This document shows, piece after piece, positions 11,690 to 25,533 of a stretch of DNA of 64,000 bases; positions within the stretch are counted from its first letter, which is position 1; each line of letters opens with the position of its first letter. The notes under the pieces are model-generated. The model was not told the DNA's origin. It ran no database searches and saw nothing but the letters and a program-made list of their open reading frames with translations. Source of the stretch: Conidiobolus incongruus B7586. Its lineage: Eukaryota > Entomophthoromycota > Entomophthoromycetes > Entomophthorales > Conidiobolaceae. The stretch spans positions 1 to 64,000 of the forward strand of contig JNEM01014771.1 in assembly GCA_000697335.1 (NCBI GenBank). The letters are read 5' to 3'. The translations under genes and the position numbers were made by a program.

Positions 11690-13748
11690 ATTGTCTAAAT
11701 TATCAAACTTAACATTAAGTAAATTATTTATATAATAATATTAAAAATATAAAATTAAATTATCAATATTATTATAAATTTTGATGATATGAATGAATAA
11801 AAATTAATTAGATTAAATATTACATTATTAGTATATATTGGTTGATTTAAAATATATTATAATAGTAGAAAAAATGAATTAAACTTATTATTACTTACAA
11901 AATTTGATTTAATATATAAAAATTAAAACTAATTATATTAAGAATTTAATCTTATAATTATTGTTAATTTTGTTTGCGTAAGCAAATTCATTAATTTTTA
12001 TTTATATTCCCATAATAATTATTAATCAATTTTAAATTTAAATAAGAGGTAAACCGAACTTGATAAAATTTCTTATTATTCATTCATTATTTTATAATTA
12101 TATCAATAAATTTTAATAAATATATTATATTCTAATATTTTATACTTTGATATTATATATTTACCTGGAAAATAATTATTTTCAATTATATCGGACAGTA
12201 TCATAATTATTAAATTTTATGATTTGATTTTCTCAACATATTTATATTTTAATATGTTTTTTTAATTATTAAAGTTTATATCTTATTTCAAAAACATTTT
12301 AGGATATATAAAACAATAACATGTAATGATTCTTAAGTTTATGGATTAAAATACATTTTCAAAAAAATATTCTAATTTTTATTTATAATATTTGTAAATT
12401 TTGGATTCCAGTTACAGAATTATAGAAACCGAATTTATGTATATATTATTGTAGATATTTTATATACATTACTAAATATATTTTTATGAAACGTTGATGG
12501 AGTTTATTATCAATATTTTATAAAGAATTTAATCTAGAAATATTTATTTTATATTGGGAATATTATTTTATTAAATAAATTAGTATATGCATATTCAAAT
12601 ATTTCAATTTAGAGATTGAATAAAAATATAAAAAAATTTACAAAATTTCTGGAGAATTGGATATGAAAGCACAAAATGCATTATTAATAATTACAGAAAA
12701 ATTTGAGTTAAAAATTATAAAATACTCCAAAATAGAAGATTTATGCGTAAAAGATATAATGAATCACGAGTTTTTTAATATTAGTGATTCTAATTAAGGT
12801 ATTGCCTTGTTCTGAGCTGGACTATGTTTGAAGGGTAATTGCTCTCGATTATTTTAATTTAAATACACAGCATATCCTTAAATAACTTATAATATATCAT
12901 TTTTTATTTTTTATAAAATAAATATCAATTCTTTTATAATTTAGAGTCGATTTTCTAGCTTTTTACTTTGTTATATATGATTCAATTTCAAGATTTTTTG
13001 AGTATGAGAACACAGTATCTAAAATCGCATTTATTCTAGTTCCAATAAATCGATATTACAAATTCATTAAAATTATAATCTAATTGAAAATCGACCACTA
13101 ATAAAGTAGTTCAATCAAAATTAATTATATACTAAGTTTATTGTTTTTAACATATTTTGACAAAAATAAATAATATTCAATTTCCTTAATTACTAAAGTT
13201 TTGTTCTTAGTATTCATTTTTACAATGTTTTTTATATTCAATTTTATAAAAAATCAAAGGTAACGCATTTATAGAAATATCTATATAATTAAAAGATTGA
13301 TATTCACAATAATTTTATGATATAAAATGTTTGAAATATGCAAACTATTACTTTAGAAACATACATAATAATGCTATTAGTCCAAAGGTAAAATAATCTA
13401 AAAGCTAAACATGAATAGTAATTTATATCTGTACTAAAAGTGTATCTAATACTTGAAATACAACTAACCATATATCTACTTATTAATAATTAATCATTTA
13501 ATAATATTTTTATTAATATTAAGTAACTTCATAATTGAAATAGGTATCAATTAAATGATTTATTGTACTATTCTAATAATATTTCCAAAATCTTTATAGT
13601 TATACACCATTTCAAATTTGTATTCTGAATACTACTAATCCAATATATCATAAAATAAAATATACCCATCGATTTTAGTCTTAATAGCTCAAGGTGAAAT
13701 AGAAAGATTTCAAGTTTTAATACAATTGTTAAATACATAATATCAAAT
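11690..13748. other. Intergenic, nothing firm
   Basis: AT-rich sequence upstream of the proteasome gene. A short patch near 12770-12850 is richer in G+C (containing GAGCTGGACTATG and GGGTAATTGCTCTCG), but I could not match it to a protein or RNA. Confidence 0.45.
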
Positions 13749-14856
13749 ATGAAGTAAATGATCTATCATCAATTTGAAAGTAGTGCTCTTAGAATTTCAG
13801 TTCCTCTTTTGGATGAAAGTTAAAAAATTCCATTTTTTTCAATAAATCGCCTTGTTGATCTTGGAGTTGCTGCCTATTGGATGACTGTTGGTAATACTGT
13901 TAATCAAGGTAAGATATATGTTAGGTCCTATTTCGGAGCAAGATTATAATTTCAAATTCAATAACTTTTAGTAATTAATGAAAGTTGCTTTAGAGAACTG
14001 GATCAATTTCTTAAATAACGTTTGAGTTGATACTAATAGTCAAAGTGAAATCACCATGGGTAAAGCTATTATTAATCATAGTTTCAAATGTGAAAATATT
14101 GCTAGTTTTTCCAAGATCTTTGGAGGTACCGGAAATCGGGATTTAATACCAAGGGCCTTTTAAATAAGAATTTGATTGAAGGTCTCAATGACAGTTTAAA
14201 ATGTCTTCTATTGGGTTATATTTAGTCTTTGCTCATTGTCACGGTCCTGAAACTTCTATGGAAGAAACTGTTCGTCAATTCAACTCTCTGATCAGTTAGT
14301 ACAAAGATTTATACTGGGATACTATTGAATAGAGTGCTCAACAGATCACAGAATCGCATACTATTACTCAAAGAGTAGGCTTAAAAGGACTTGTTATGAA
14401 ATAACTTTAGTAAAATTAATTCGGAAAAGTACAGCTTGAAAAAGAATATATATTCAAATTTTCGAAATTTTTGATCTATGGAAATCTATTTGGAGTCTTC
14501 TTCATAGTTATTTACTGCACAGGACAACAATAGCATTGCCGAAGGTCGTTGTTTAGTAAACAAAAAAGAATGAATCAATGTACTAGCTGATTAGTTTAAT
14601 ACCACACAAGGGAAAACTAAAGTTTAAAAGACGTGTAAAATAACTTAAATTCCTGAGAAATTGCGCTTTCCCACTGCTCAGCAATCACTCGCTTGATGCA
14701 TCAATAATCCTAATATATCAACAGTTTATGATTCCAAAGTGGAACACATTTTATATAATTTGAAGTTTATTCAGGTTGTTGAAAAGTTAACTCTTGGTAT
14801 TTTCGAAGAAATTGAATGGATCTTTCAGAATGGGTTTATTCCAAAAGAAGGATATG
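13749..14856 (+). pseudogene. AKR-3: aldo-keto reductase pseudogene, strongly decayed
   Basis: A full-length but badly worn AKR6 copy of the AKR-5/6/8 type. Exon 1 is still alignable from the ATG at 13758 (MIYHQFESSALRISV, compare MIYRRLGRSGLKVSV). Exon 2 (about 13886-13913) still reads MTVGNTVNQ and keeps a GTAAGA donor. Exon 3, from about 13978, shows MKVALENWINFLNN, QSEITMGKAIINH, LIEGLNDSLK, HGPETSMEETV, then many stops and frameshifts to the C-terminal EIEWIFQNG near 14830. Several breaks are CAA-to-TAA type. It is much older than AKR-7. Confidence 0.88.
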
Positions 14857-17250
14857 AATCATTACTATGTTACTTTGTTTTATAATTTATCCTTATCTGA
14901 TTTTCTCCATCAATATTATCAAATATATAATTGATATTAAAATAAACAATTTGATTGAAAAAATTTAATAAATGTACTTAGAATTTTCTATGATTTGAAT
15001 AATTATATACTAAAAGCAAATGAAGCTTAATGCTAAAATTTATGATAAATTAATTCTATATAATATATAAATAAATATATTTTAATTTCATTTACAATTA
15101 ATTATGTTAAAAATAGTTTATTGATATAAATCTTAAATAATTCATTAATTTTAAGATACAAAATTTATCATTTTAAAATTTCATTTAAATTTTTATTCAA
15201 ATTAACTTGAATTTTATATAATTATTAAGCATCACATCAATAATTCCTCTTAATAAAATTATTTATGATTTGACTAGATTTACTAAAATAGATATTTTCT
15301 TACTATTATTTTGTTCATTGTTTTGTTATTATAAATAATCATGGTAGAAACTTAAAATGTAATTTTATATTTTCACTATAAATTGAAATTTTAGTTAAAA
15401 CTAAATTTTATTAATCAAAATATTATAATCAAGTATTCTATTATTAACATAGTCATATAGTATCTGAAATATAATTTAATTTTTTCTATTTTGTCTAAAA
15501 TTATATTTTATTTAATTTAATTTATCATGTTTCAAAAGCTTTAATAAGATTATTTCAATATTGTTTAAAAAGACCTAAGTTTTTAATAGATAAAAATATT
15601 ATATAATATATTAGTTTATTAAAAGTATTTGATTTATTCTTTAATTATTTTATTAAGTTTAATTTTTCTCTGCCAAACTCTAATTTATTTCATTATAACA
15701 ACACACAATGTCTTATATCAGAGGTAATTTTTTATAATTATAAATGTAATTATATCTTAAAAATTATAAAACTTAAAATCATATTATATTAAATCAATAT
15801 TCAACACAATTTCTATTCATAGTATTAACAAATAAAATTGGAGTTCTATATATTATTTTGTTTTCTAGCTTTGAGTTTATTATTTAGTTTTAAAAGAACG
15901 AATTTATCTTCAAAACTATAAAGACTAGGTAAATTGAAACCGATAACCTAGGATTTGGAAGCATTTTATAGGTTTTCCATTACGAAGGACAGCACATAAG
16001 GAACTTCACTAGCTTGTGTAAAAACATTACAAATAACTGGGTTAGGTCGCGGAGATTAACATAATATAATCTTATATTAAATCAACTAGTAATCGAAGGG
16101 TAATAAATAAATTGTTATAAATAATCTTACCTTTTGATTGTTTAATGGTGCTAGTTGCTAATTAATTAAAGTTAAATATAATACTATATATCCTTAATTA
16201 TTTTTAAATTAATATATATTTTCAAAGTAAGAAATGGAAAAACCATAAACTGTTCTAGGAACTTATATATAATGTTAAATGACTTGATTATTAATATAAT
16301 GATATTATTATAATATTTTTGATGTCATTATCTTATACGATACATAATAACATTATAATAATGAGTTTTTTAATTTTATACTCTGAGAATAAATCAATAA
16401 AAATTATAATTAATATTATAAATATCAATTTTAATAATCAATATTCAATTTTCAATAGATTATTGTTGTATTATTTGTTAAAATAATTAATATCAAAATT
16501 TAATAAATATTTATAAAAGATAGTTTATAACACCTAATTTTATTAAATATCTACAAACTAAACATAATATTAACTTATTAATTAATAAAGGTTAAAACTT
16601 TTCTATTTATATTAATATATAATAATATATTTGGAAAAAACTTTAAATTATAAAATATATAAAGACTTAGTTTATATTATATATTGCTATGATAAATAAT
16701 CATAATTATATAAATAAAATATCTTTGTTGTATTAATAATATAGAATAAATCGATATAGATATATTATACTATTATTATCAATATTTTAAGCTCTAAAAT
16801 AAATAGAAAAATAAATTATAATGTTTTTTGCCAGATATAATAAAAAAGTCTTTATTATAATTTCAATTTTTTAATAAATCTGATCTATTTATTATTTATA
16901 ATTATCAAGACCAAACAGATAAGAGTTGATCTTTGGCTTAGATAACCATGAAAAATGTTTATCTATGGAGTTGAACATATGAAACATCATTACTATAGTC
17001 AAGAATTTTAAAGAAAATTTTACTTTATTTATAATTATAAACCCAAATATTTTACCATTAAAGATTAAAATAAATAAAATATAATATAAAGTTATATATA
17101 ATTTTAAAGAAAATAAGAGTAAGTTATTTGGAACATTTTTGAATTTGTCAGATAATAAATTATTATTGAAAATCTAATTCTATATTTTAGTCTTGAAATA
17201 ATACAAATAGAAATAATATTAATTATATAAGATAAGATATAAAGGTTTCA
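14857..17250. other. Intergenic, no gene identified
   Basis: AT-rich. A patch at about 15880-16060 is richer in G+C and could be a decayed exon or repeat fragment (minus-strand reading gives CNVFTQASEVPYVLSF), but no family is recognised. Confidence 0.4.
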
Positions 17251-19340
17251 ATCTTTAGCAATTCTTTTGGAAACATTTGTAGTTGCACTAGGTGGCAGAT
17301 TAAACTTGAAAGCACTAGTCCTTTAGACTTGCTTAAAAGTTAAAAATAAATACTCAAGGTAATATATATCCTTTGTCTTTAGCCAGCATATATATATTAT
17401 TATAACATATACCTTAGAGTCTTATCTCTCTCTAGAACATATTATATTTATTTAAGTCTATAATATTATAGGATAGTTAAAGATTTAAACCACAAGGCTT
17501 TTTGGGATCTTAAATTATTATCTTATATAACTAACTAATATTATCTTTTTTAGTTAATTATAAGAGTATCTTACTTTACTAACCCTTGACTTTGTTAGCT
17601 ATACCAATAATATAATTGTATATAACTATCACTATAATATAAAATATAACTAAGCTTATTACAAATAATCAAATGGTATATAAACTAACTAATATTATAA
17701 TTATAAATATTACTATAATTATACTAAACATTATATTAAGTAACTTGCTAAAAATTGAATTACTTGACTTTATTAGATTAAAAAATAATAATTAACAAAA
17801 ATAAAAACAAAAACAAAAATAACGACAATAAAAACAATTGTCTCAACTAAAGATTATTGATTGAGTTTAATGTCTTTATATATGTTGAAATTATAATAAT
17901 AAAGCCATTGTTGATATTTAACACTTTATATATATATAATTAATTTAATTAAATTAATTTTTTAAAATATTTGAACATAATATTATTATAACTCAAATTA
18001 ATAGAATATAAAGATAAAAGAATCTTTATAAATTAAATATTAAGTTTTTGGTAATAATATAGTTAATTTAATTAATATAAGTAAATATTTTGCTTGAAAT
18101 ATATTTTCAAGTATAGTAAATATTTATAATATAAAATAAATATAATTTAATAATAATAATAATATATGTTTTATAATAAGGTCTCAAATTAGTTAATATA
18201 ACTTCTAATTGCTTTGTAATCAAATATAAATTAATGATTATTTGATAAGGTTAATGTAAATTTTATTTAATAATAAAAATACAGCGATAATAATAACATA
18301 TATTAATAATTACTTTTTTATGAAAAATTTATTATTTTGCTTTAAACTCAGAATAATATTAATAATATTAATTATTATATAATATATCATAATTTAAAAA
18401 CAAACTCAATAAATAGAAACAAATTATATATAATAAACCTATTGTAATATATATTAACCATAATAGAGATAATATATAAATAAAAATTACCCTGGATATA
18501 ATAATAATGAAATTAATTATCTTTTATAATTGAAATATTTTAATTTATTACTAAATTCTATTATAAAGTTTTTTTAACATAAAATCATTAGTTATATAAT
18601 ATAAAGTAAGTGATATTATTAAAGTTAATTTATAGCCAATACCTTAAATATTTAATTATAAATATATTATATACCTAACTAGGTATTAAAAATACTATCA
18701 CCTTTTAAAAGAAATAATAAGCAATTCAAGCACTATAAATCTTTCCTTGGTTTAGACTATAAGCTCTTAATTTAACAACTATTAATGGTGCTAAAAATTA
18801 ATTTTAAAGAAAATAATATCGTAACTAATATAACTGAATTATATAAAAAAATAAAACCAAATTTAATTATAATTTATCAAATATATAGAAGCTTACCTTC
18901 ATATAGATATTAAAGAAGTTAACAAAGGAACAAAAGATTCTATTGAGATAATTTATAATTAAGATATTAAAATAAAAAGGTCTAACTATAAACTACAAAC
19001 TATAAACTATATATTATAGAGCTTAAATCCAATTCGCTAATATATATTATATTAAATATTATAAGATCGTTAAGCTCTCCGAATAGTGTTCATATACTTG
19101 GCTCAGGTAAATAATATAAAATTCGCTTATATTATTAACAAGGTATACTACAAAAGTATTTGTTAATGCTTTTTTAAATATATTATAAGTTTAGCCTAAT
19201 AGAAAAATCCAAGTAGTGCTCTGGTCATTGTTATCATATAAAATATCATTCTAAGTAATATATAATGAAACAAATTTCTGAATAAAGTAACATTTCGCTT
19301 TTTAAACGTAGGTGGGATGGCAAAAATCAACTACAAATTC
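17250..19340. repeat. Unclassified repeat-like interval
   Basis: This stretch has patchy composition, with several short GC-rich islands (about 17270-17340, 17400-17620, 18900-19120, 19300-19330) separated by A/T runs, and short internal repetition such as CTATAAACTACAAACTATAA near 18983-19010. The texture resembles the decayed transposons elsewhere in the window, but I found no terminal repeats and no similarity to the mariner, Tc1 or LTR families here. Confidence 0.25.
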
Positions 19341-20859
19341 TTTGATTATTTGTTTTAATTATAATAATGATTTAATAATTTTATCAGGCTTTTCATTATA
19401 ACACAATCTATAAGTAATAATGTTAATATTTTTATTGATATTGATTATAATGATTTTCAAATATTATTAATAATAGGGACTTATTTGCTTTATTAAGATA
19501 ATGTGTTATTAATTAATTATAACAAAAAGTAGACTATTAATATAAAATAAAATAATTGTTAATAAAAGAAAATAACTTGGTTATTTTAATTATTAGTTCA
19601 GAATGAAAGAAATGGCCAATTTTTTAAATTCTGATTTTCAAATATATTACTGATTTTGAATAACTAATTATATACAATCTATATGAGTAGAAATTTAATA
19701 TATATATATCTTTTAATAAAACTTTTAAAAAAATTTATAATCAATATTACCAAGTTATATATAGATTTTTCCTTTAAAATAATAATTAATTGAAAAGAAA
19801 AAATTGCAATCTTTATATTATATATATCAGTAAAATATTTATAATTCATAATTTTCATAGTAATAATAACCAACTGAAAATATTTCATATTATTCTAATA
19901 TTAATTTATTGAATTAAGGTAGTATATAGAAATATAATTTTCAACCTTACATTATAAATTTGCTACAGTAAAATTAATAAAGCGTAGAATTATTATACAA
20001 TATTTAAAATTTATATTTAATCCATATTTCGAAATAGTTAAAACATCAAAAATACAGATATGCTATATTACTGATCTTATATTGAGATTTTTAAGCTATT
20101 TAAAATTGTTATTCAGTTAATTTGATTAGAGTATAATATTAAATATATGAAATTTTTTAATATATTAGAAAAATTTTGTTTCGGAATTATAATTATTAAT
20201 CATAAAATTTGTAATATTCATCAAGCCTGAATTGTATTATTCCATTTGGTCAATAATATAATTAATTTGATATTATCAATATATCCATAAATTATAACTA
20301 TATATCTAATAATTAGTTAATAAACTTCAAACCAAAAGTTCTTTAAAGTATTCAGAATATATTGGTTGTGAGATTTGATATCAATATTGATGAATTTCTA
20401 TAATATAAAATTTTCAACCATTAGTTTGGAAATAATCTTAATAGTTTAGATTTAATAAGCCACATAATTAAGCATATTCATCAGATAATTGTAATCAATT
20501 TATCATTCTAAACTTTATTGTTGAATAAATTTATTTGATAACTTTGATTCAATTTGTGGTAACCAGTATTAGAAACTGGGATCACGAATTCAAATAAATT
20601 GAAAGTCACTCAATGGGCATAAGATTGATTATTGTACGAAAATGAATATATTAAATTTATTTCAAGGGATTAAAACCTATTTTATTGGTCAAAATTATAT
20701 TTAAATATTACATAATCGGTGGATAAAATCCAAAATGTACAAATCTTTTTAATCCAGAATTTTGTGCAAAATATTTGAAATCTTAAATAGATTAGTAATT
20801 ACTTATTAAGTCGGAGATCATTAATTGATTCAGCTTAGATGCCAGTTCTTTAACCTTAG
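19341..20859. other. Intergenic upstream of AKR-4
   Basis: AT-rich with a mild GC rise near 20560-20640. No gene seen. Confidence 0.45.
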
Positions 20860-20867
20860 TATAAATA
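20860..20867 (+). promoter_or_regulatory. TATA box of AKR-4
   Basis: TATAAATA lies 69 nt before the position homologous to the start codon of the other AKR copies. Its retention although the start codon has changed is notable. Confidence 0.45.
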
Positions 20868-20928
20868 CATGGACTGAAGTCTTGAAAGTTAAGCAAGGAA
20901 ATCATCAAATACTTAAATATTATTAAAA

Positions 20929-22059
20929 ACGACTCAAATTGCCTATCGTAGATTGGGAAGTTCTGGTCTGAAAGTATCTGTCCTCTCTTTTGGCGCAGGG
21001 TAACCAATATTTGATTTACTTTGTTAGTCACTATTCTAACTGTTGATTGTCGTTATAGAACTTTTGGCCCTGATACTGAGCAAGGTAACTCAATTCATAA
21101 TATATGATAACCAAACTTTACTAATATTAACTTCTAAAGCTTTGGCTGATCAACTAATTAAAGTTGCTTTTGAAAATGGCATTAATTTCTTTGACAATGG
21201 CGAATTTTATGGATCTGGTCATTCTGAAATTGTATTTGGGAAAGCTATTAAGAACAATAATATCAAGCGTGAAGATATCGTCGTTTCTAGCGATATTTTC
21301 TTTGGTACTGGAGGCCGGGGTCCGAATGCCAAGGGCCTTTCTAAGAAGCATCTGATTGAAGGTGCTAATGCCAGTTTGAAACGTCTTCAAATGGACTATG
21401 TTGATATTATCTTTGCTCACCGTCCTGATTCTGAAGTTCCTATGGAAGAAATTGTTCGTGGATTCAATTTCTTAATCAATCAAGGCAAGACTTTCTATTG
21501 GGGTACTAGTGAATGGAGTGCTCAACAGATCACTGAAGCCCATGCAGTTGCTCAGAGATTAGGTTTAGAAGGACCTGTTGCAGAACAACCTCAATATAAC
21601 CTATTCGAAAGAGAAAAGGTTGAAAAGGAATACCTTCCAATCTTTGAAAACTTTGGATTAGGAACAGCTGTTTGGAGTCCACTTGCATATGGCATTTTAA
21701 CCGGAAAGTACACCAACAGTATTCCTGAAGGATCACGTTTAAGTGCCAAGGAGGGGTATGGTAAATTGATAGCTGACAGATACAATACCCCTGAAGGAAA
21801 GATTAAACTTGAAAAGGTGGGCAAACTCATGCCTATTGCTGAGAAATTAGGTTTCACAACTGCTCAAGTGGCTCTTGCTTGGATTATTAAAAACCCTAAT
21901 GTGTCAACCATCATCACTGGAGCTACTAAGGCTCAACAACTTGAAGATAACTTGAAAGCTCTTGAAGCAGTTGAAAAGTTAACACCTGAAATTCTTCAAG
22001 AAATCGAAGATATCTTCCAAAATAAGCCTACTCCTATCGAAAATTGGAGAAGATATTAA
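20929..22059 (+). CDS. AKR-4: AKR6 paralogue with ACG start and no catalytic Lys
   Basis: Exons 20929-20999, 21059-21084 and 21140-22059 align with the intact paralogues and keep GT-AG introns of 59 and 55 nt; the combined frame is 338 codons without a stop. The position of the initiator Met is ACG (reading TTQIAYRRLGSSGLKVSV), with an in-frame TAA 12 nt upstream and no nearby ATG. In exon 3 Asp51, Tyr56 and His126 of the reductase tetrad are kept (FFDNGEFY, IIFAHRPD), but the Lys is Asp (VVSSDIFF). The tail is IENWRRY. Intron 2 lacks stops, so an uninterrupted frame also runs from an ATG at 21043. It is either translated from ACG, translated from the intron-retained frame, or an early pseudogene; a normal reductase activity is unlikely. 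Confidence 0.78.
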
Positions 22060-23190
22060 TGAATTGGCTTGATTTATACATTGAATAAACAATTGTATTG
22101 CTCAGTGAAAAATAACAATCTATTATGCTTCAAATACCATCTTGTAAATTTCAAAATATTCAATTCACCTAAATTCAAATTAAATACAGAATATTTTTAA
22201 GTGTTAAATTGTGAGTGAGAATATTCATAAATTGTTGAGTAATGATATTTTTAGATATTTTAACTAAAGATAGTTATTTATTGAAGATTTGTTAATAACC
22301 TTATTGTATAACAGATTACAATATAATTATTGAAATATATTTGATTTTAGTATTCTATTGGAACTTTACTATTATGCTCATTATAAATGCTGATTCTAAG
22401 TTTTCAAATTTAGTTAGAGTGATCTAAAATAAAGCAAAATTGACTGTTATTAGAAATATTAATTAGGCGAATTCAATTTTAAATCCTCGCATAGTATTCA
22501 AAATTAGTAAGTCAAACAAATTGAAAAAAATAATTTATTATATGATATGCTTGATATACCCATTAAGTCCTTTTTTCAACTTCATCAAATTAGCATATAT
22601 ATATTCTATTGATGAAGATATTGTTTTAATTTAATGATATATCATTCAATAAACCAAAGCAAAATACAAAACATTGATATTTTCTATGCAACTATTTATA
22701 CCGCAGTACTATATCATTATATATTTCTTGATTTTGAATCAATACATCTTAATCAACATCATCATTTTATTTACTTTCAATTTAACACTGTAACATATAG
22801 AATATATGAATACATTTAAAACAACATCAAAACCAATTATATATAAACTACCCCTATAAACTTGTTTTAAATTCTAAAGTGTAAATAATTCCATAGTAGC
22901 ATATGTTATGCGACTTTAATCTGAGATTCTTGACTGAATTTTAAATTAATTGTATACAATTGACAGGAAACATTTAATAAATGAAACCAGTTAAAAAATC
23001 TTTAAAGGTCAATGTTAATTGACATTTTCAGAGAAATTTAATCAGAATTTGAAAATTATTTAATGAGTATGATTTAAATATTTGAGAAAACCATTTGAAT
23101 AATTAAGTTAAATTGATATTAAACAAACTAAAACCTTTTCATTAAATATAAGAATTTACTGGAATAAAACTGTATGTTCAATAGTATTGC
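22060..23190. other. Intergenic downstream of AKR-4
   Basis: AT-rich sequence. A 61-codon frame at 22634 is Tyr/His/Ile-rich and looks like chance. No repeat recognised. Confidence 0.45.
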
Positions 23191-23579
23191 TGTTAAGAGA
23201 CAAGTTCTTAAAATTCTTATATAAAATTTTATATAAAATTTTATATAATTAGATTAACTCTAAATTAATCAAGTAATTTATACTTTTAAAGTTAATTTAA
23301 TTGTATAAATAGTATTGATTTAACTAATAAACATAGTTTTCTTGCTCCTCTCAATTCTTACTATTTCTGATATTTTATTACTATTCTCTCTATAGTTAAA
23401 ACTATATCTATCAATTATATAATTTAATAACTCTATCTAATATAAAATCTGATATATCTATACTGATTTGTTTACAAAGCTTAAATAAACTTTGTTTACC
23501 GATATATTAACTTGCCACGTGGATATTATATTAAGTTTTCCTCTGCATTATATTGGTTTTATTACCTACTACACTTATA
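23191..23579 (+). mobile_element. Solo LTR of the chromovirus family
   Basis: About 389 bp matching the LTRs of the element at 31.0-36.7 kb along their whole length, from the opening TGTTAAGAGAC through the AGTATTGATTTAACTAATAA block and CCTCTCAATTCTTA to the terminal ACTTATA. No internal region follows and no target duplication is evident, so it is an old solo LTR left by recombination. Confidence 0.8.
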
Positions 23580-24489
23580 AAAATAAAAAGTATAATCATT
23601 TTAATTGAACTAATTCTTTATTTCAAAACCAGAAGAGGAAAAACTGTGTTTAAAATATTAAAATCAATAGGTTGTGATTACTATTATGAATATATAGAAA
23701 TATTTAATAAATGAAACAACCCAAATGACTCTATTGAACTTGAAATATATTTTCGTTAATATGTCAGTTAAAAGAATTTCAGCATTTTTATCAATTCAAC
23801 TACACTTGCTAAATCATGAATGATTTAGTGCAGATTTTGTGTGAAAATATTACAAATCAAGCGATAAATGATTTGAAAAGAGATTATGGCATATATCATT
23901 TGTTTAGGTTTATGAAAACACTAATATAATTTTAAATAATTATATCTACTTAAATTTTTAACTATTTGATTGTATGAACTTATTAGCAAAATTGAAAAAC
24001 TCTGATTATATATCAATGTTTAAAATAATAAAATTGTCGATATTTGATATGTTATAAATGTTTATAATCAAACAATTTTAGAACACTAGTTATTAATTAT
24101 TCTATTTTAATTTATATAAATTATTAATAGTGTTTCCAATTTAATTTACTGAATATTATTACTGAAAATATTATTGAATTTCTAAAATTATAATACTTAA
24201 ACTAACAGTTTTGAAAACACTCTTCAAAAATTTAAAAAATATGAATGTCTTTCTAAATTTATTCCAAATTTACTTAGTGCATTTGAAATAGTATTAACAC
24301 TACTTGAGGAAGCAGGGCTCTAAGAAAAACTAGGAAAGTATCATGATCCGGGATGTTCGACTAGTTGATAAGTTAAAATGGAGTTTTATCGATTCTGTCA
24401 AATTGCTGGGAGGGTAAAAATCGAGCTGATAATAATATGAATCATCTAAATCCAGGTGTTTTGTAATATAGATTATTTCAGAGTTATTA
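23580..24489. other. Intergenic, nothing recognised
   Basis: AT-rich; GC rises from about 24300 into the AKR relic that follows. Confidence 0.4.
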
Positions 24490-24760
24490 CAGTGGTATGG
24501 CTGAACAACCAATCAACGAATGAAGAGTAAATCTATATGAGAGAGAAAAATTATCATTAAATTGGGATGATATAAGGATACTTATGTGAATAGACTCCTA
24601 ACCTGCATGCATGAATGATACTATAAATATGACCTCTGGTTCAAACGAGAACATTAAATAATGAATTAAAGATTTAAAATTATTAGATATATGCGACGAA
24701 TTAATAAACAAAGAAATTAATATATTTGTTATAATAGAGATCGAATGTATAATAGTGGGT
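24490..24760 (+). pseudogene. Possible AKR relic (ninth copy)
   Basis: Two separate readings resemble the C-terminal half of the AKR family. At about 24498-24560, GMAEQP is followed after a stop by NLYEREKL (compare VMEQPQYNLFEREKL). At about 24668-24715, KDLKLLDICDELINKEI matches DNLKSLDIVDKLTPEI, and EIE-type residues follow. The spacing between the two is about 200 nt shorter than in intact copies, and stops are frequent. Consistent with a small, very old fragment, but composition could mislead. Confidence 0.4.
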
Positions 24761-25451
24761 ACTGATTTTTAATGCAACTTTTCAAGTCTTGAAATTTAAT
24801 GAATCAAAAAGGATATTATAAAAGTGATTTAATTTTCCTTTTTAATAAATTTATATGATATTTTTATTCAATCCCTTAATAAATATATCAAAGTAAAATT
24901 TTTAATGATAGCAAAATAACTAATATTAAATAGAAATATAGTAAAATTCTGCAAAATTTGTATTGCTATAATTGGATTGAAACTGTATAAACCATTAATC
25001 TTATAATGTGGAAACTAATATTGAAAAATTATATGTAATGTTCAATAATATACTTATAATGATATTTTATATTAATATGATAAACTTCTTTTCATTATAT
25101 CCAGTTTCTAGCATTTGAAAAAGTATTATCAAACTTAAAATGTTTGTACTTGAATATATACAATTATTTTGAAAAATAAATAATAACATTAAAATTTAAA
25201 TATTAACAATGATATTGAATAATAAAATATTTAATGTCTATTTTAAAATAAATTTGAAACAAATTAATAACTTTAATGGTGATTTCTAAATCAAATCTCT
25301 AATCAAAAAAATCACTCATCTTTTTTCAATTAATCAATCCAAATGCTCATTTATTTATGACATCAAAATGAACTAAAAATAATCTAATTCTTGTCAATAT
25401 TTATTTGTAATTTCATCCCGATTCCTTAAAATCAAATTTACATTGAATTGA

Positions 25452-25460
25452 TATATAAAT
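25452..25460 (+). promoter_or_regulatory. TATA box of AKR-5
   Basis: TATATAAAT at 82 nt before the AKR-5 start codon, in line with the other intact copies. Confidence 0.4.
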
Positions 25461-25533
25461 GGATATAAAATTGGTTGATGTCATCATTCATTAATTCAAG
25501 AATTGATACAAATAAAAACTCCAAATAAACAAT

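Noticed and set aside
21043-21142. AKR-4 start at the ATG at 21043
   Set aside because: This frame reads through intron 2 and gives an N-terminus unlike the family. The spliced model with exons 1 and 2 keeps the family N-terminus, although an intron-retained product cannot be excluded.
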